From the NCBI RefSeq assembly GCF_902167145.1, contig NC_050096.1, positions 185,167,825 through 185,231,824 on the forward strand: a stretch of 64,000 bases of DNA, given 5' to 3'. Positions 22,371 to 32,921 of the stretch are shown here, piece by piece. The notes beneath the pieces are model-generated. The model did no database searches and was not told where the DNA came from. It was given only the letters and a program-made list of their open reading frames with translations. The position numbers and the translations under genes are program-made. Source of the stretch: Zea mays. Taxonomy: Eukaryota; Streptophyta; Magnoliopsida; Poales; Poaceae. Each line of letters starts with the position of its first letter. Within the stretch, counting starts at the first letter, position 1.

Positions 22371-23588
22371 TAGACCCCGTACCTGCAATATCTCCATCGA
22401 GGAGAGCTACCCCTCGACAAAGCCGAAGCTCGGCGACTGGCGCGGTGCGCCAAGTCGTTCGTCTTACTGGGTGACGAAAAGGAGCTCTACCACCGCAGCC
22501 CCTCAGGCATCCTCCAACGATGCATATCTATCGCCGAAGGTCAGGAGCTATTGCAAGAAATACACTCGGGGGCTTGTGGTCACCACGCAGCACCTCGAGC
22601 CCTCGTTGGAAACGCCTTCCGACAAGGTTTCTACTGGCCGACCGCGGTGGCTGACGCCACTAGGATTGTACGCTCCTGCCAATGGTGTCAATTCTACGCA
22701 AGGCAGACACACCTGCCCGCTCAGGCCCTGCAGACGATACCCATCACCTAGCCATTTACTGTGTGGGGTCTAGACCTCGTCGGTCCCTTGCAGAAGGCAC
22801 CCGGGGGCTTCATGCACCTGCTGGTCGCTATCGACAAATTCTCCAAGTGGATAGAGGTCCGACCCCTAAACAGCATCAGGTCCGAGCAGGCGGTGGCGTT
22901 CTTCACCAACATCATCCATCGTTTTGGGGTCCCGAACTCCATCATCACCGACAATGGCACCTAGTTCACTGGCAGGAAGTTCCTGGACTTCTACGAGGAC
23001 CACCACATCCGTGTGGACTGGGCCGCCATAGCCCACCCCATGACGAATGGGCAGGTAGAGCGTGCCAACGGTATGCTCATGCAAGGACTAAAACCGATGA
23101 TCTACAACGACCTCAACAAGTTCGGCAAGCAATGGATGAAGGAACTACCCTCGGTGGTCTGGAGTCTGAGGACGACGCCAAGCCGAGCCACGGGCTTCTC
23201 GCTGTTCTTTCTAGTCTATGGGGCCTAGGCTATCTTGCCCACAGACTTAGAATACGGTTCCCCGAGGATGAGGGCATACGACGACCAAAGCAACCAGACC
23301 AGCCGAGAAGACTCACTGGACCAGCTGGAAGAGGCTCGGGACATGGCCTTACTACACTCGGCACGGTATCAGCAGTCTCTACGATGCTACCACGCCCGAG
23401 GGGTTCGGTCCCGAGACCTCCAGGTGGGGGACTTGGTACTTCGGTTGCGACAAGACGCCCGAGGGCGCCACAAGCTCACTCCTCCCTGGGAAGGGCCGTT
23501 CATCATCGCCAAGATTTTGAAGCCCGGAACATACAAGCTGGCCAACAGTCAAGGCGAGGTCTACAGCAACGCTTGGAACATCCGATAG
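22371..23588 (+). pseudogene. pol: Huck-like integrase, broken by four stops
   Basis: The frame is continuous with RT but interrupted by TAG codons at 22371, 22749, 22962 and 23226. The HHCC zinc region lies at about 22560-22690 (CQWC near 22680). The catalytic core has LDLVGPL near 22773, TDNGT near 22950 (directly before a stop) and GQVERANG near 23049. The C-terminal domain (WEGPFIIAK, near 23490) ends at the TAG at 23586. There is no chromodomain, as expected for Tat elements. Confidence 0.85.
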
Positions 23589-23840
23589 CTACGTCGCTTT
23601 TACCCTTAAGATGTTTTCGAGTCGTTCATATACCTCGTTCTCCTTACATACACAAATAGTGTCTAACCGTCAAGGAAGGGTCAGCCTTGCCTCGGCAAAG
23701 CCCGACCCTCCCTCGGGGGCTAGAAGGGGGGAACCCCCTCTGCGTCAAAATTTTCCTCAAAAAAAGTCTCTCTGCCAGAACGTCTTTTGCGCTTTTCGAT
23801 TGCTTCGATAGCGGTGTCCTGAAAACGACGGAGTACACGT

Positions 23841-24820
23841 AAGCGGCGAGGCCGACCGAGCCGAGGGACTCCTACGCCTCCGGGATATGGATACCTCACT
23901 CATCACCTTCCGCGATACGTAACTCTCGCTCAGATAAGCGATTCTGCTGCCGAACAAGTCTTAACAATCAAAAACTTTTCTGGCAGAATGACTTTTCGTG
24001 CCTTCTCGACTATATCGATAATAGAATCCTGCGAACGAGTAAGAGTACACGCAAGCGGCAAGGCCGACCGAGCCGAGGGACTCCTACGCCTCCGGGATAC
24101 GGATACCTCACTCATCACCTTCCGTGTAAGTAACTCTCGCTTGGATAAGTGATTCTGCTACCGATGAACAAGTCCTGATACTCAAAACAAGAGGAAAAGG
24201 AACACAACTTTATAACACCACAATAATATGTTTGGGCCTCGGCGGCCGCAAAAAACATACGCATGCTATAGACAAACTGTTCCTGCAGGTTCAGACATCA
24301 ACAGAGGGAACAGCAGCACCCTCGGCGTTGTTTCCACCTTCGGCGGGATCTGGCCCGGCCTCGGACGGCAACACGGGCGGAAGGATCTCCACCTTGAAGG
24401 AAGATGTCAGCACCGCGCCTGGGCCATCGCAGCCAGGGTCTCCTCCAGGATCCCGGCCCGAGCAGACGGCTCGGCTGGTCGCTCCGTAGCCTCAGTCAGC
24501 TGTCCCCTGAGGACATCAGCCCGGCTCACGACCTCGGTAGCGTGACTCCGAAGATGGTCTCACTCACGGATGACCCGGCCAGGCTCCGGCCGCCGCTGCT
24601 GTACCTCCTCGGCCTGGGAAGCCACCTGCTCCTAGGCCGACGAAGCCCCTTTTCAAGCCGACTCCGCCTCTGTCCATGCTGACACTGCTGCCTCCGGCTC
24701 CGGCTCATCGTAGAGCAGCCAAGGTTTCCATAACTGAGCAAGAGAAGCCTTGAGTGGCAAGGTCGACCGAGCCGAGGGACTCCTACGCCTCCGGGATACG
24801 GATACCTCACTCGTCACCTT
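23841..24820 (+). repeat. Three copies of a ~65-bp repeat in the Huck 3' region
   Basis: Copies start near 23841, 24053 and 24754. All contain GACCGAGCCGAGGGACTCCT followed by a conserved stretch ending CTCACTCATCACCTTCC (one base differs in the third). The first two are about 212 bp apart and also share the following ~100 bp. Confidence 0.75.
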
Positions 24821-26778
24821 CCGTGCAAAGCAACTCACACTCGGTTAAGCGATTCGGCTAAGTCGACAGGCGAGTCCCAATGCTCGAAATAAGGGGAAAA
24901 CACGGCTTCACGCCCAAATACATGGATGTTCAGGCCCCGACAGCCGCAATGAACATACACCGGCACTCAAGGTGCCATTACAAACGGAACTCCGGTTCCA
25001 CTCCCACGGGTATGAACAACCTCCACATCGGAGGGCCTGCGGGACGACAAACTCCGGGTGGCTCGCCGGCGACCTCTGCAGCAGCAGCGACAACGACCTC
25101 CGTCTCAGGCGGCTAAACAGCAGAAGCAATGACCTCAGGGCAAATGCTGCTGTGGGAAGGCCCTCGCCCACGTCCCCACACGAGGGGCGAGGACAAGCCG
25201 TCAAAGCCAAAGAGACGGAGGTCTGTCCGCTAGTGGCCCCCAAGCCTGCACCGGCAGATCCCCACTCAAGTCCTCGCGGACGGGCAGGCACCGACCTTCG
25301 TGCGGAGGCGTCGTGCCGGAGCGAGGAGAAGACAATCCAAGAACACGGACGCCGCCCTAGCGACGTGCGACGTCTTGGATGATCCCCCGGTACGCACGAC
25401 GCAACAGCCGCCCCACGGTGAGCGGACAGCCACGCTCCGCCCCAGCGGTGGGAGGTGGCACCGGAAGCAGCGCTAGAGCCCGCTGAGCCAGCGAGCCAGG
25501 CACGCTAGAGCTGACAACGCTTGCGGCTGGCCGACCCCACGTTGTCGAAGATCGCCCCCTCCGCCAGGCCGGCAAGCGCCCTCTCCCCTGAATGCTGAAG
25601 GAAGAGGTGGCCCGCAGGCCCATGCGGGAGGTAGAGCTCCGGCTCGCCTCGCCCCCACCCCAGCAAGGATGATGAAGATCCTTGAAGCTGAGGGCGGGGC
25701 AGAGGCCGCAGCCCGGCTTGCTTCTCCCCACCATCGAACCGGTGGTCACCATCCTGTGTGACCATTAGTGAGGGAATGCAGCCGGGCTGCCTGATGAAAA
25801 TCCTTGAAGCCGAGCGATGGCTGAAGGGTGCCAACCTCTGCGAAGTTGCGCTCCTCCAACAGCAGCGAGACGAAAGCAACACAGGTGCTCCCCATCCGGG
25901 GGCTCGGAAGGAGGAAGGACACAATGCATGAGGGGAGTGCGAAGGCGTGGCTACCACCTGGGGGTCGATCCCTTTTTAAAGGCGACTCTCCCCACTCGCG
26001 TCCTCAGGCGTCACGGACTAAGTCTTCACCAATGTGCTCCAGGGCCCTCCCCCTACGACACGGGGACTGGGTCCCACATGTCATGCAAGCTGGCCCGGAA
26101 CAGAAGAAGCCAAACCGCCACACGCAGAGCATGTAACCGCCCCGCGGTTACAAGCACTCCTCCATCCTCGCCGAAACCAGCGATTGAAAGGGCGGACCGC
26201 CATGCAGGTGGCATGCAACTGCACCACGGGGACGCACCCCTTCGACTTCGACGCGTCCAGCATGGAGGCCCAGGCCCACACGTCATGTAACCGGCGCGCC
26301 GGTTACTACGTGCGAAAAACTGCACCGCCACTCGCGCCAATGTCGCGCCATCTCGACTGCGGAACCAGTGCCGTGACTCGAGGCGACCCTGCGCATGGCC
26401 CAACAGTGCCAACCGAGCACATCGGTCATGGGCCAGTCTGCCGCGGGAGAAGGCGCGACGGTCGATATGGCCAAAAGTGGGCCGACAGTAATGGTGGCAG
26501 CAGGCGAGCGGAAGCAGCAGTCAAATCGTCTGGCAGGGCAACGACCGCCCCGTGAACCACCCGTCTCGTCGCATTAACTTCGTGGCAGGGCAAGCGACAC
26601 CTTTGGCAGGCAAAGCGGGCGACGTTTCACCTCCGCCATGATGACCGCGTCAAAAAAGGTGCACCACATCGTTTAAATTCGTATCCTTTTCCTTCCCCCC
26701 TTTCTCTCTCTTGCTACAAGGACCGGGAAAGGGGATATTCCGAAAGGGATCCTTCTCCGCGAAGGAAGCGGGCCCCGA

Positions 26779-27000
26779 GCCCTCCTACTGATCAGGGGTT
26801 CAAAGGCTGGCCCCTCGGAAGGGTTTCGATAGCCACCTTAGAGCACTCGGGCTCCGCGCCCACTACTGATTAGAGGTTCGAAGGCCGGCCCCTCGGAAGG
26901 GTTCAATAGCCGCCTCAGAGCACTCGGGCTCCACGCCCACTACTGATCAGGGGTTCAAAGGCTGACCCCTCTAAGGGTTCGACAGCCGCCCAGAGCACGT
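26779..27000 (+). repeat. Tandem ~80-bp repeat, three copies, Huck 3' region
   Basis: Units share the pattern CTACTGATCAGGGGTTC, then AAGGCTGGCCCCTCGGAAGG, then a GCCGCC/GAGCACTCGGGCTC tail. Starts are near 26785, 26861 and 26938. The last unit is slightly shorter. Confidence 0.75.
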
Positions 27001-27723
27001 AGAGCGAGGGATGACTCTGGGTACGTCCGATACATGGCCGAGGCTCGGGCTATACTCTCAAGGTACCCTAGGACATTTCCGAGACCAGCAGGAGTGATTT
27101 TGTAACGGAATCCCACCAGAGGGAAGCATCGAGCCCTCGGATCCAATCGAATGGGGCCGGGTCCGGCAAATCACCTGCAGGTACTTTTGGAGCACGCCTC
27201 TGGGCCACTAGCCGACCATTATCGAACATGACACGGGCGTCCACTCGGATCACCCGTTAGCAACTCACTGGAGACACCATGTTCGGCGCCCTCCGAGGGC
27301 AACATGGCGCTTTCCCCCTCCTTGCGGAAAGGCGATGAAGGGGCGTATGATAAAAGTCGGGTCAGTCCTTGGTCGTCCTCTCGCTCCGTGCAGAGGCTCG
27401 GGGGCTGCTCTCGCAAACCTGGCTACGGCCAAACCGTTGACAGCGTCAACAGACCAGCCTGAGAACTCGGAACCCGACCATGCACCCGGGCTACCATCAG
27501 ATCACATGAGGGAACAACCAGACCGGCCAGGGCATCACGACAAGCATGAAGACCTCAGAGGAGTCAAACCACTCCTCCGAGGCCTCGGGGGCTACACCCG
27601 GCGGGTGTGCTCGCGCGCACCCACCGGAACAAAATGTAACCGAGAAAGGCCGGTCCCCTTGCAAAAAAGTGCGACAAAGCCTCCAAGCGAGTACCAACAC
27701 TCCCTTTGAGGCTCGGGGGCTAC

Positions 27724-29032
27724 TGTCGAGGACCATAATTAGGGGTACCCCCAACACTCCTAAACTCGGCTGGTAATCAGCATCAGCACAAGCTGCAGAG
27801 CCTGATAGGCGCAATTAAGGTCAAGGCTCCGTCCACTCAAGGGACGCGATCTCGCCTCGCTCGAGCCCAGCCTCAGGCAGGAATAGAAGACCCAGGCGGA
27901 TTCACACCTTACCCGAGGGTCTTCTCAAGCAACGGGCGCACCCTCGACTTGCCCGAGGCCCAGCTCAGGCAGGCTTCGCAGTGAAGCAACCTTGGCCAGA
28001 TCGCCTCGCCAAACGATCGTATCGCAGGGGCATTCAATGCGAGGATCGCCTGACACCTTATCCTGACGCACGTTCCTTAGTCGGCAGGGCCGAAGTGACC
28101 GCAGTCACTTCGCCCCTCCACTGACTGACCTGACAGGAAAACAGCGCCGCCTGCCCCGCTCCAACTGCTGTGCCACCCATCAGGGCAGGGCTGACAACAA
28201 CTAAGTCTAGCCTCAGGCGCAACAAGAAGCTCCGCCTCACCCGACCCCAGGGCTCGGCCTCAACCTCGACCTCGGAGGATGGTCTCCGCCTCGCCTGACC
28301 CCAGGGCTCGACCTCGACCCCGACCTTAGAAGGAATCGCGTCCTCACCCGACCTCGGCCTCAACCTCAGGAGGAGTCACCGCCTCGCCCGACCTTGGGCT
28401 CGGACCGACCACGCCACAGGGGGGTACATCATTACCCTACCCCTAGCTAGCTCAGGCTACGGGGAACAAGACCGGCGTCCCATCTGGCTCGCCCCGGTAA
28501 ACAAGTAATGATGGCACCCCGCGTGCTCCCATGACGACGGTGGTTCTCAGCCCCTTACGAAAGCAAGGAGACGTCAGCAAGGTCCCGGAAGCCCCGACAG
28601 ATGTGCTTCTACAGGGCTCAAGCACTCCTCCGACGGCCATGACATCGCATGCACAGGGCTCTAGCACCTCTCCGACAGCCACGTTGGCACGTACATAGGG
28701 CTCTGGCTCCTCTCTGCCGGACACGTTAGCATATTGCTACACCCCCATTGTACACCTGAACGCTCTCCTTACATCTATAAAAGGAAGGTCCAGGGCCCTC
28801 ATACGAGAGGGTGGTCGTGCAGGAGGACGGGTTGACGAACAGGCCCTCTCTCTCTCCCTCGCGAACGCTTGTAACCCCCTACTGCAAGCACATCCGCCCT
28901 GGGCGCAGGATAACACGAGTCGCGGTTCTCTTTCCCCCTTGTGTTCCATCTCGCGCCGACCCATCTGGGCTGGGACAGGCAGCGACAATTTACTCGTCGG
29001 TCCAGGGACCCCCCGGGGTCAAAACGCCGACA
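27724..29032 (+). repeat. Huck-like 3' LTR, 1309 bp
   Basis: Runs from TGTCGAGGACC to CGCCGACA, followed by the target duplication ACTAT (29033-29037). It has two of the 54-bp units where the 5' LTR has three, and keeps about 33 bp near 28978-29010 that the 5' LTR lost. TATA box at 28776-28782. Confidence 0.9.
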
Positions 29033-29197
29033 ACTATTGTTCCAAAAGTTCAATACTCATTCTAAGGGAACAATCAAGTGAAGAGTTCTCACTATAGCAA
29101 CCTGGCTTTAATATTACTAACATTTCATAACCAAGTTTGGGCTATTTAGTGTTTGTTTTCACAAGATCACCTATTCACCCCTCTCTAGGTGCTCTCG
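29033..29197 (+). repeat. Sirevirus 3' LTR, last 165 bp
   Basis: This continues the LTR split at 15763. The end, CCTCTAGGTGCTCTC-type, matches the outer ends of the minus-strand Sirevirus LTRs (53408 and 60364), except that the final dinucleotide here is CG rather than CA. Knob satellite begins at 29198. Confidence 0.85.
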
Positions 29198-32100
29198 CGA
29201 GCCTTGGGTCGATGATCAATGGCCACACAACCCCCATTTTGTCGAAAATAGCCATGAACAACTATTTTCAATAATACCGAAGGCGTTACATACAGATTTT
29301 TGACCAAGAAATGGTCTCCATCAGAAATCCAAGAATGTGATCTATGGCAAGGAAACATATGTAGGGTGAGGTGTACGAGACTCTGGTCGATGATCAATGG
29401 CTTCGCAACCCCCATTTTTGTCGAAAATAGCCATGAACGACCATTTCAATAATACCGAAGGCAAACACCTACGGATTTTTGACCAAGAAATGGTCTCCAC
29501 CAGAAATCTAAGAATGTGATCTATGGCAAGGAAACATATGTGGGGTGATGTGTACGAGCTTCTTGTCGATGATCAATGGCCACATAACCCATGTTTTTGT
29601 CGAAAATAGCTTGAACGACCATTTTCAATAATACCGAAGGCTAATACCTACGGATTTTTGACCAAGAAATGGTCTCCACCAGAAATCTAAGAATGTGATC
29701 TATGGCTAGGAAACATATGTGGGTGGAGGTGTACAACCCCCATTTTTGTAGAAAATAGCCATGAACGACTATTTTCAGTAATACCGAAGGCTAACACCAA
29801 CGAATTTTTGACCAAGAAATGGTCTCCACCAGAAATCCAAGAATGTGATCTATGGCAAGGAAACATATGTGGGGTGAGATGCACGAGTCTCTGGTCGATG
29901 ATCAATGGCCACACAATCGCCATTTTTGTCGAAAATAGCGATGAACAACTATTTTCAATGATACCGAAGGCGTTACATACAGATTTTTGACTAAGAAATG
30001 GTCTCCATCAGAAATCCAAGAATGTGATCTATGGCAAGGAAACATTTGTAGGGTGAGGTATATGAGACTCTGGTCGATGATCAATGGATTCACAACCCCC
30101 ATTTTTGTCGAAAAATAGCCATGAACGACCATTTCAAAAATACCGAAGGCAAACACCTATGGATTTTTGACCAAGAAATGGTCTCCACCAGAAATCTAAG
30201 AATGTGATCTATGGCAAAGAAACATATGTGGGGTGATGTGTACGAGCCTCTGGTTGATGATCAATGGGCACATAACCCATATTTTTGTCGAAAATAGCTT
30301 GAACGACCATTTTCAATAATACCGAAGGCTAAAACCTATGGATTTTTGACCAAGAAACGACCTCCACCAGAAATCCAATAATGTGATCTATGTCTAGGAA
30401 ACATATGTGGGTGTAGGTGTACGAGCCTCTAGTCGATGATCAATGGCCACACAACCCCCATTTTTGTCGAAAATAGCCATGAACGACTATTTTCAGTAAT
30501 ACCGAAGGCTAACACCTACAGATTTTTGACCAAGAAATGGTCTCCACAGAAAATCCAAGAATGTGATCTATGACAAAGAAACATATGTGGGGTGAGGTGT
30601 ACGAGCCTCTGGTTGATGATCAATGGCCACACAACCCCCATTTTTGTCGAAAATAGCCATGAACAACCATTTTCAATAGTACCTAAGGCTAACACCTACG
30701 GATTTTTGACCAACAAATGGTCTCCACCAGAAATTCAAGAATGTGATGTATGGAAAGAAAACATATGTCGGGTGAAGTGTACGAGCCTCTACTCGATGAT
30801 CAATAGCCACACAACCCCTATTTTTGTCGAAAATAGCGATGAACGACCATTTTCAATAATACCGAATGCTAACACCTATGGATTTTTTACCAAGAAATGG
30901 TCTCCACCAGAAATCCAAGAATGTGATCTATGGCAAGTAAACATATGTGGGGTCAGGTGTATGAGCCTCTGGTCAATGATCAATAGCCACACAACCCCTA
31001 TTTTTGTCGAAAATAGCATGAACGACCATTTTCAATAATACTGAACCCTAACACCTACGAATTTTTTATCAAGAAATGGTCTCCACTAAAAAACCAAGAA
31101 TGTGATCTATGGCAAAGAAACATATGTGGGGTGAGGTATACGAGCCTCAAGTCAATGATTAATGGCCACACAACGACCATTTTTTTCGAAAATAGCCATG
31201 GACGACCATTTTCTATAATACTGAAGGCTAGCACCTATGGATTTTTGACCAAGAAATGGACTCCACTAGAAATCCAAGAATGTGATTTATGGCAAGGAAA
31301 CATATGTGGGGTGATGTGTACGAGCTTCTAGTCGATGATCAATGGCCACAAAACCCTTATTTTTGTCGAAAATGGCTTGAACGACCATTTTCATTAATAT
31401 CGAAGGCTAACACCTACGGATTTTTGACCAAGAAATGGTCTCCACCACAAATCCAAGAATGTGATCTATGGCAATGAAACTTATGTGGGGTGAGGTGTAC
31501 GAGCCTCTGGTCAATGATCAATGGCCACACAACCCCTATTTTTGTCGAAAATAGCATGAAGGACCATTTTCATTAATACTAAAGGCTAACACCTACGGAT
31601 TTTTGACCAAGAAATGGTCTCCACTAGAAATCCAAGAATGTGATCTATGGCAAGGAAACATATGTGTGTGGAGGTGTACGAGCCTCTTGTCGATGATCAA
31701 TGGCCAAAAACCCCTATTTTTGTCGAAAATAGCAATGAACGACCATTTTCAATAATACCGAAGGCTAACACATACGGATTTTTAACCAAAAAATGGTCTT
31801 CACTAGAAAACCAAGAATGTGATCTATGGCAAGGAATCATATGTGGGGTGAGGTGTACGAGCCTCAGGTCGATGATCAATGGCTACACAAACCCCATTTT
31901 TGTCGAAAATAGCCATGAACGGCCATTTTCAATAATACCGAAGGCTAACACCTATGAATTTTTGACCAAAAAATGGTCTCCACCAGAAATCCAAGAATGT
32001 GATCTATGGCAAGGAAACATATATGGGGCGAGGTGTACATGCCTCTAGTAGATGAACGACCATTTTCAATAATACCAAAGGCTAACACCTACGGATTTTT

Positions 32101-32350
32101 GATCAAGAAATGGTCTGCGCTAGAAATCCAAGAATGTGATCTATAGCAAAGAAACATATGTGAGATGAGGTGTATTAGCCTCTGGCCGATAATCAATGGC
32201 CACAAACCCCCCCATTTTTGTCAAAAATAGCCAAAAACCATTTTCAATAATATCGAAGGCTAACCCCTACGAATTTTGACCAAAAAATGGTCACCGCCAG
32301 AAAATCCAAGAATGTGATCTATGGCAAGGAAACATATGTGGGGTCAGGTG
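29198..32350 (+). repeat. Maize 180-bp knob satellite, block 1
   Basis: About 3.15 kb of head-to-tail monomers of ~178-180 bp. Recurring landmarks are AAGAATGTGATCTATGGCAA, GAAACATATGTGGGGTGAGG, GTCGATGATCAATGGCCACA and ACCATTTTCAATAATACCGA. I recognise this as the maize knob180 repeat. All monomers run the same way. Two monomers have internal deletions (near 29730-29735 and 32047-32053). The open reading frames along the array arise because 180 is a multiple of three and are not genes. Confidence 0.93.
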
Positions 32351-32921
32351 TGTTGGAACTTGCTAACTCGCAATTAGCCAAGCACAAACAGTGGAAGAAT
32401 GGGAAATAGTTTGATGCAGATAAACACTGTATTAGGGCAACATTGTTTTTTTCCGTCCCCCGCTTTGGCACAGTGCGGGGGTATTTATAGGTAACTGAGG
32501 GACCACCCGACCCTGTGTCAAGGACAATTAGGCCCTCAGTTACCTAGTTTATCCCCGGAATATTCCCTCATAGGGGGATTAGAGCGTGTCATTATAGCAT
32601 ACTTTATTACAGACGTGGCCCAACCTGCTCTACTCACCTGGCAATCTGCGGACGGGGCCCTACGACATGGGCCAGATTGCACAAGGGCCCATTTTTGCAT
32701 TGAGACAAAGCCTTGTGGTCTTCGCGGCCTCGGTCAACCAGTCCTTAAGTCATTGATGGTCTTTGCCTTCGCTTGTCGAAGCGAAGGGGGCGCTTGGGCC
32801 TTCGCATGGACGACGTCCGCGGTCAGGCCGGTAGAGCCTACTGGTGCGGCCTTCGGCCTGCAGAAACATTGATGTAGAAATCGACGAGCAAGGGGGAGGC
32901 GTGTTTGCCTTTGCCCCAACA
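32351..32921. mobile_element. Solo LTR in the knob array, 571 bp
   Basis: The sequence starts TGTTGGAACTTGC and ends GCCCCAACA, so the ends are TGTTGG and CCAACA inverted repeats. It is flanked on both sides by the exact 5-bp duplication AGGTG (32346-32350 and 32922-32926). There is no internal region, so it is the product of LTR-LTR recombination. A TATA-like TATAAATA on the minus strand (plus-strand 32482-32489) favours minus orientation. Its tail with short GAAGG/CTTCG motifs looks like cinful-zeon-type LTRs, but I cannot name the family. Confidence 0.88.

Larger units (their letters stand above)
23589..27723 (+). other. Huck-like 3' non-coding region with minisatellites and polypurine tract
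   Basis: About 4.1 kb with no ORF I can support on either strand; the open stretches are short, GC-driven and lack domains. It contains a dispersed ~65-bp repeat (23841, 24053, 24754) and a tandem ~80-bp repeat (26779-27000). It ends in GGCTCGGGGGCTAC, the polypurine tract, at 27710-27723 against the 3' LTR. Confidence 0.7.
15764..29032 (+). mobile_element. Huck-like Ty3/gypsy retrotransposon, complete, 13.3 kb
   Basis: A full-length element with LTRs at 15764-17093 and 27724-29032, inserted in a Sirevirus LTR. The flanks are GCTAT on the left and ACTAT on the right, a 5-bp target duplication with one transition. The interior has gag, protease, RT, a second RNase H and integrase in Ty3/gypsy order, then about 4.1 kb of non-coding sequence with minisatellites. 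The second RNase H and DGG protease fit the Tat lineage. The LTR start TGTCGNGGACCATA and the total length fit Huck, which I name from memory. The coding frames carry nine internal stops and at least two frameshifts. Confidence 0.85.
9717..29197 (+). mobile_element. Ty1/copia Sirevirus (Opie/Ji type), 5' end missing, interrupted by Huck
   Basis: This is a Ty1/copia element in plus orientation. Its 5' part is outside the window, beyond the gypsy element inserted at 9716/9717. What remains is the Gag C-terminal region, protease, integrase, RT, RNase H (to 13799), a purine-rich 3' untranslated region and a 3' LTR. The LTR is 14599-15763 plus 29033-29197, about 1330 bp in total, split by the Huck-like element. 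Order PR-INT-RT-RNH is diagnostic of Ty1/copia. The Asn/His-rich Gag extension, repeated purine tracts and CACCGGAC palindromes in the LTR are Sirevirus traits. The right end abuts knob satellite at 29198. A minus-strand relative lies at 53408-61173. Confidence 0.88.

Noticed and set aside
24228..26577. Several open frames of 60-170 codons on both strands in the Huck 3' region
   Set aside because: GC-rich composition suppresses stops; overlapping frames on both strands, low-complexity products, no recognisable domain.
32351..32921. DNA transposon (hAT or MITE) instead of a solo LTR
   Set aside because: The ends are TG...CA with TGTTGG/CCAACA and the duplication is 5 bp. hAT elements give 8 bp and a different terminus.
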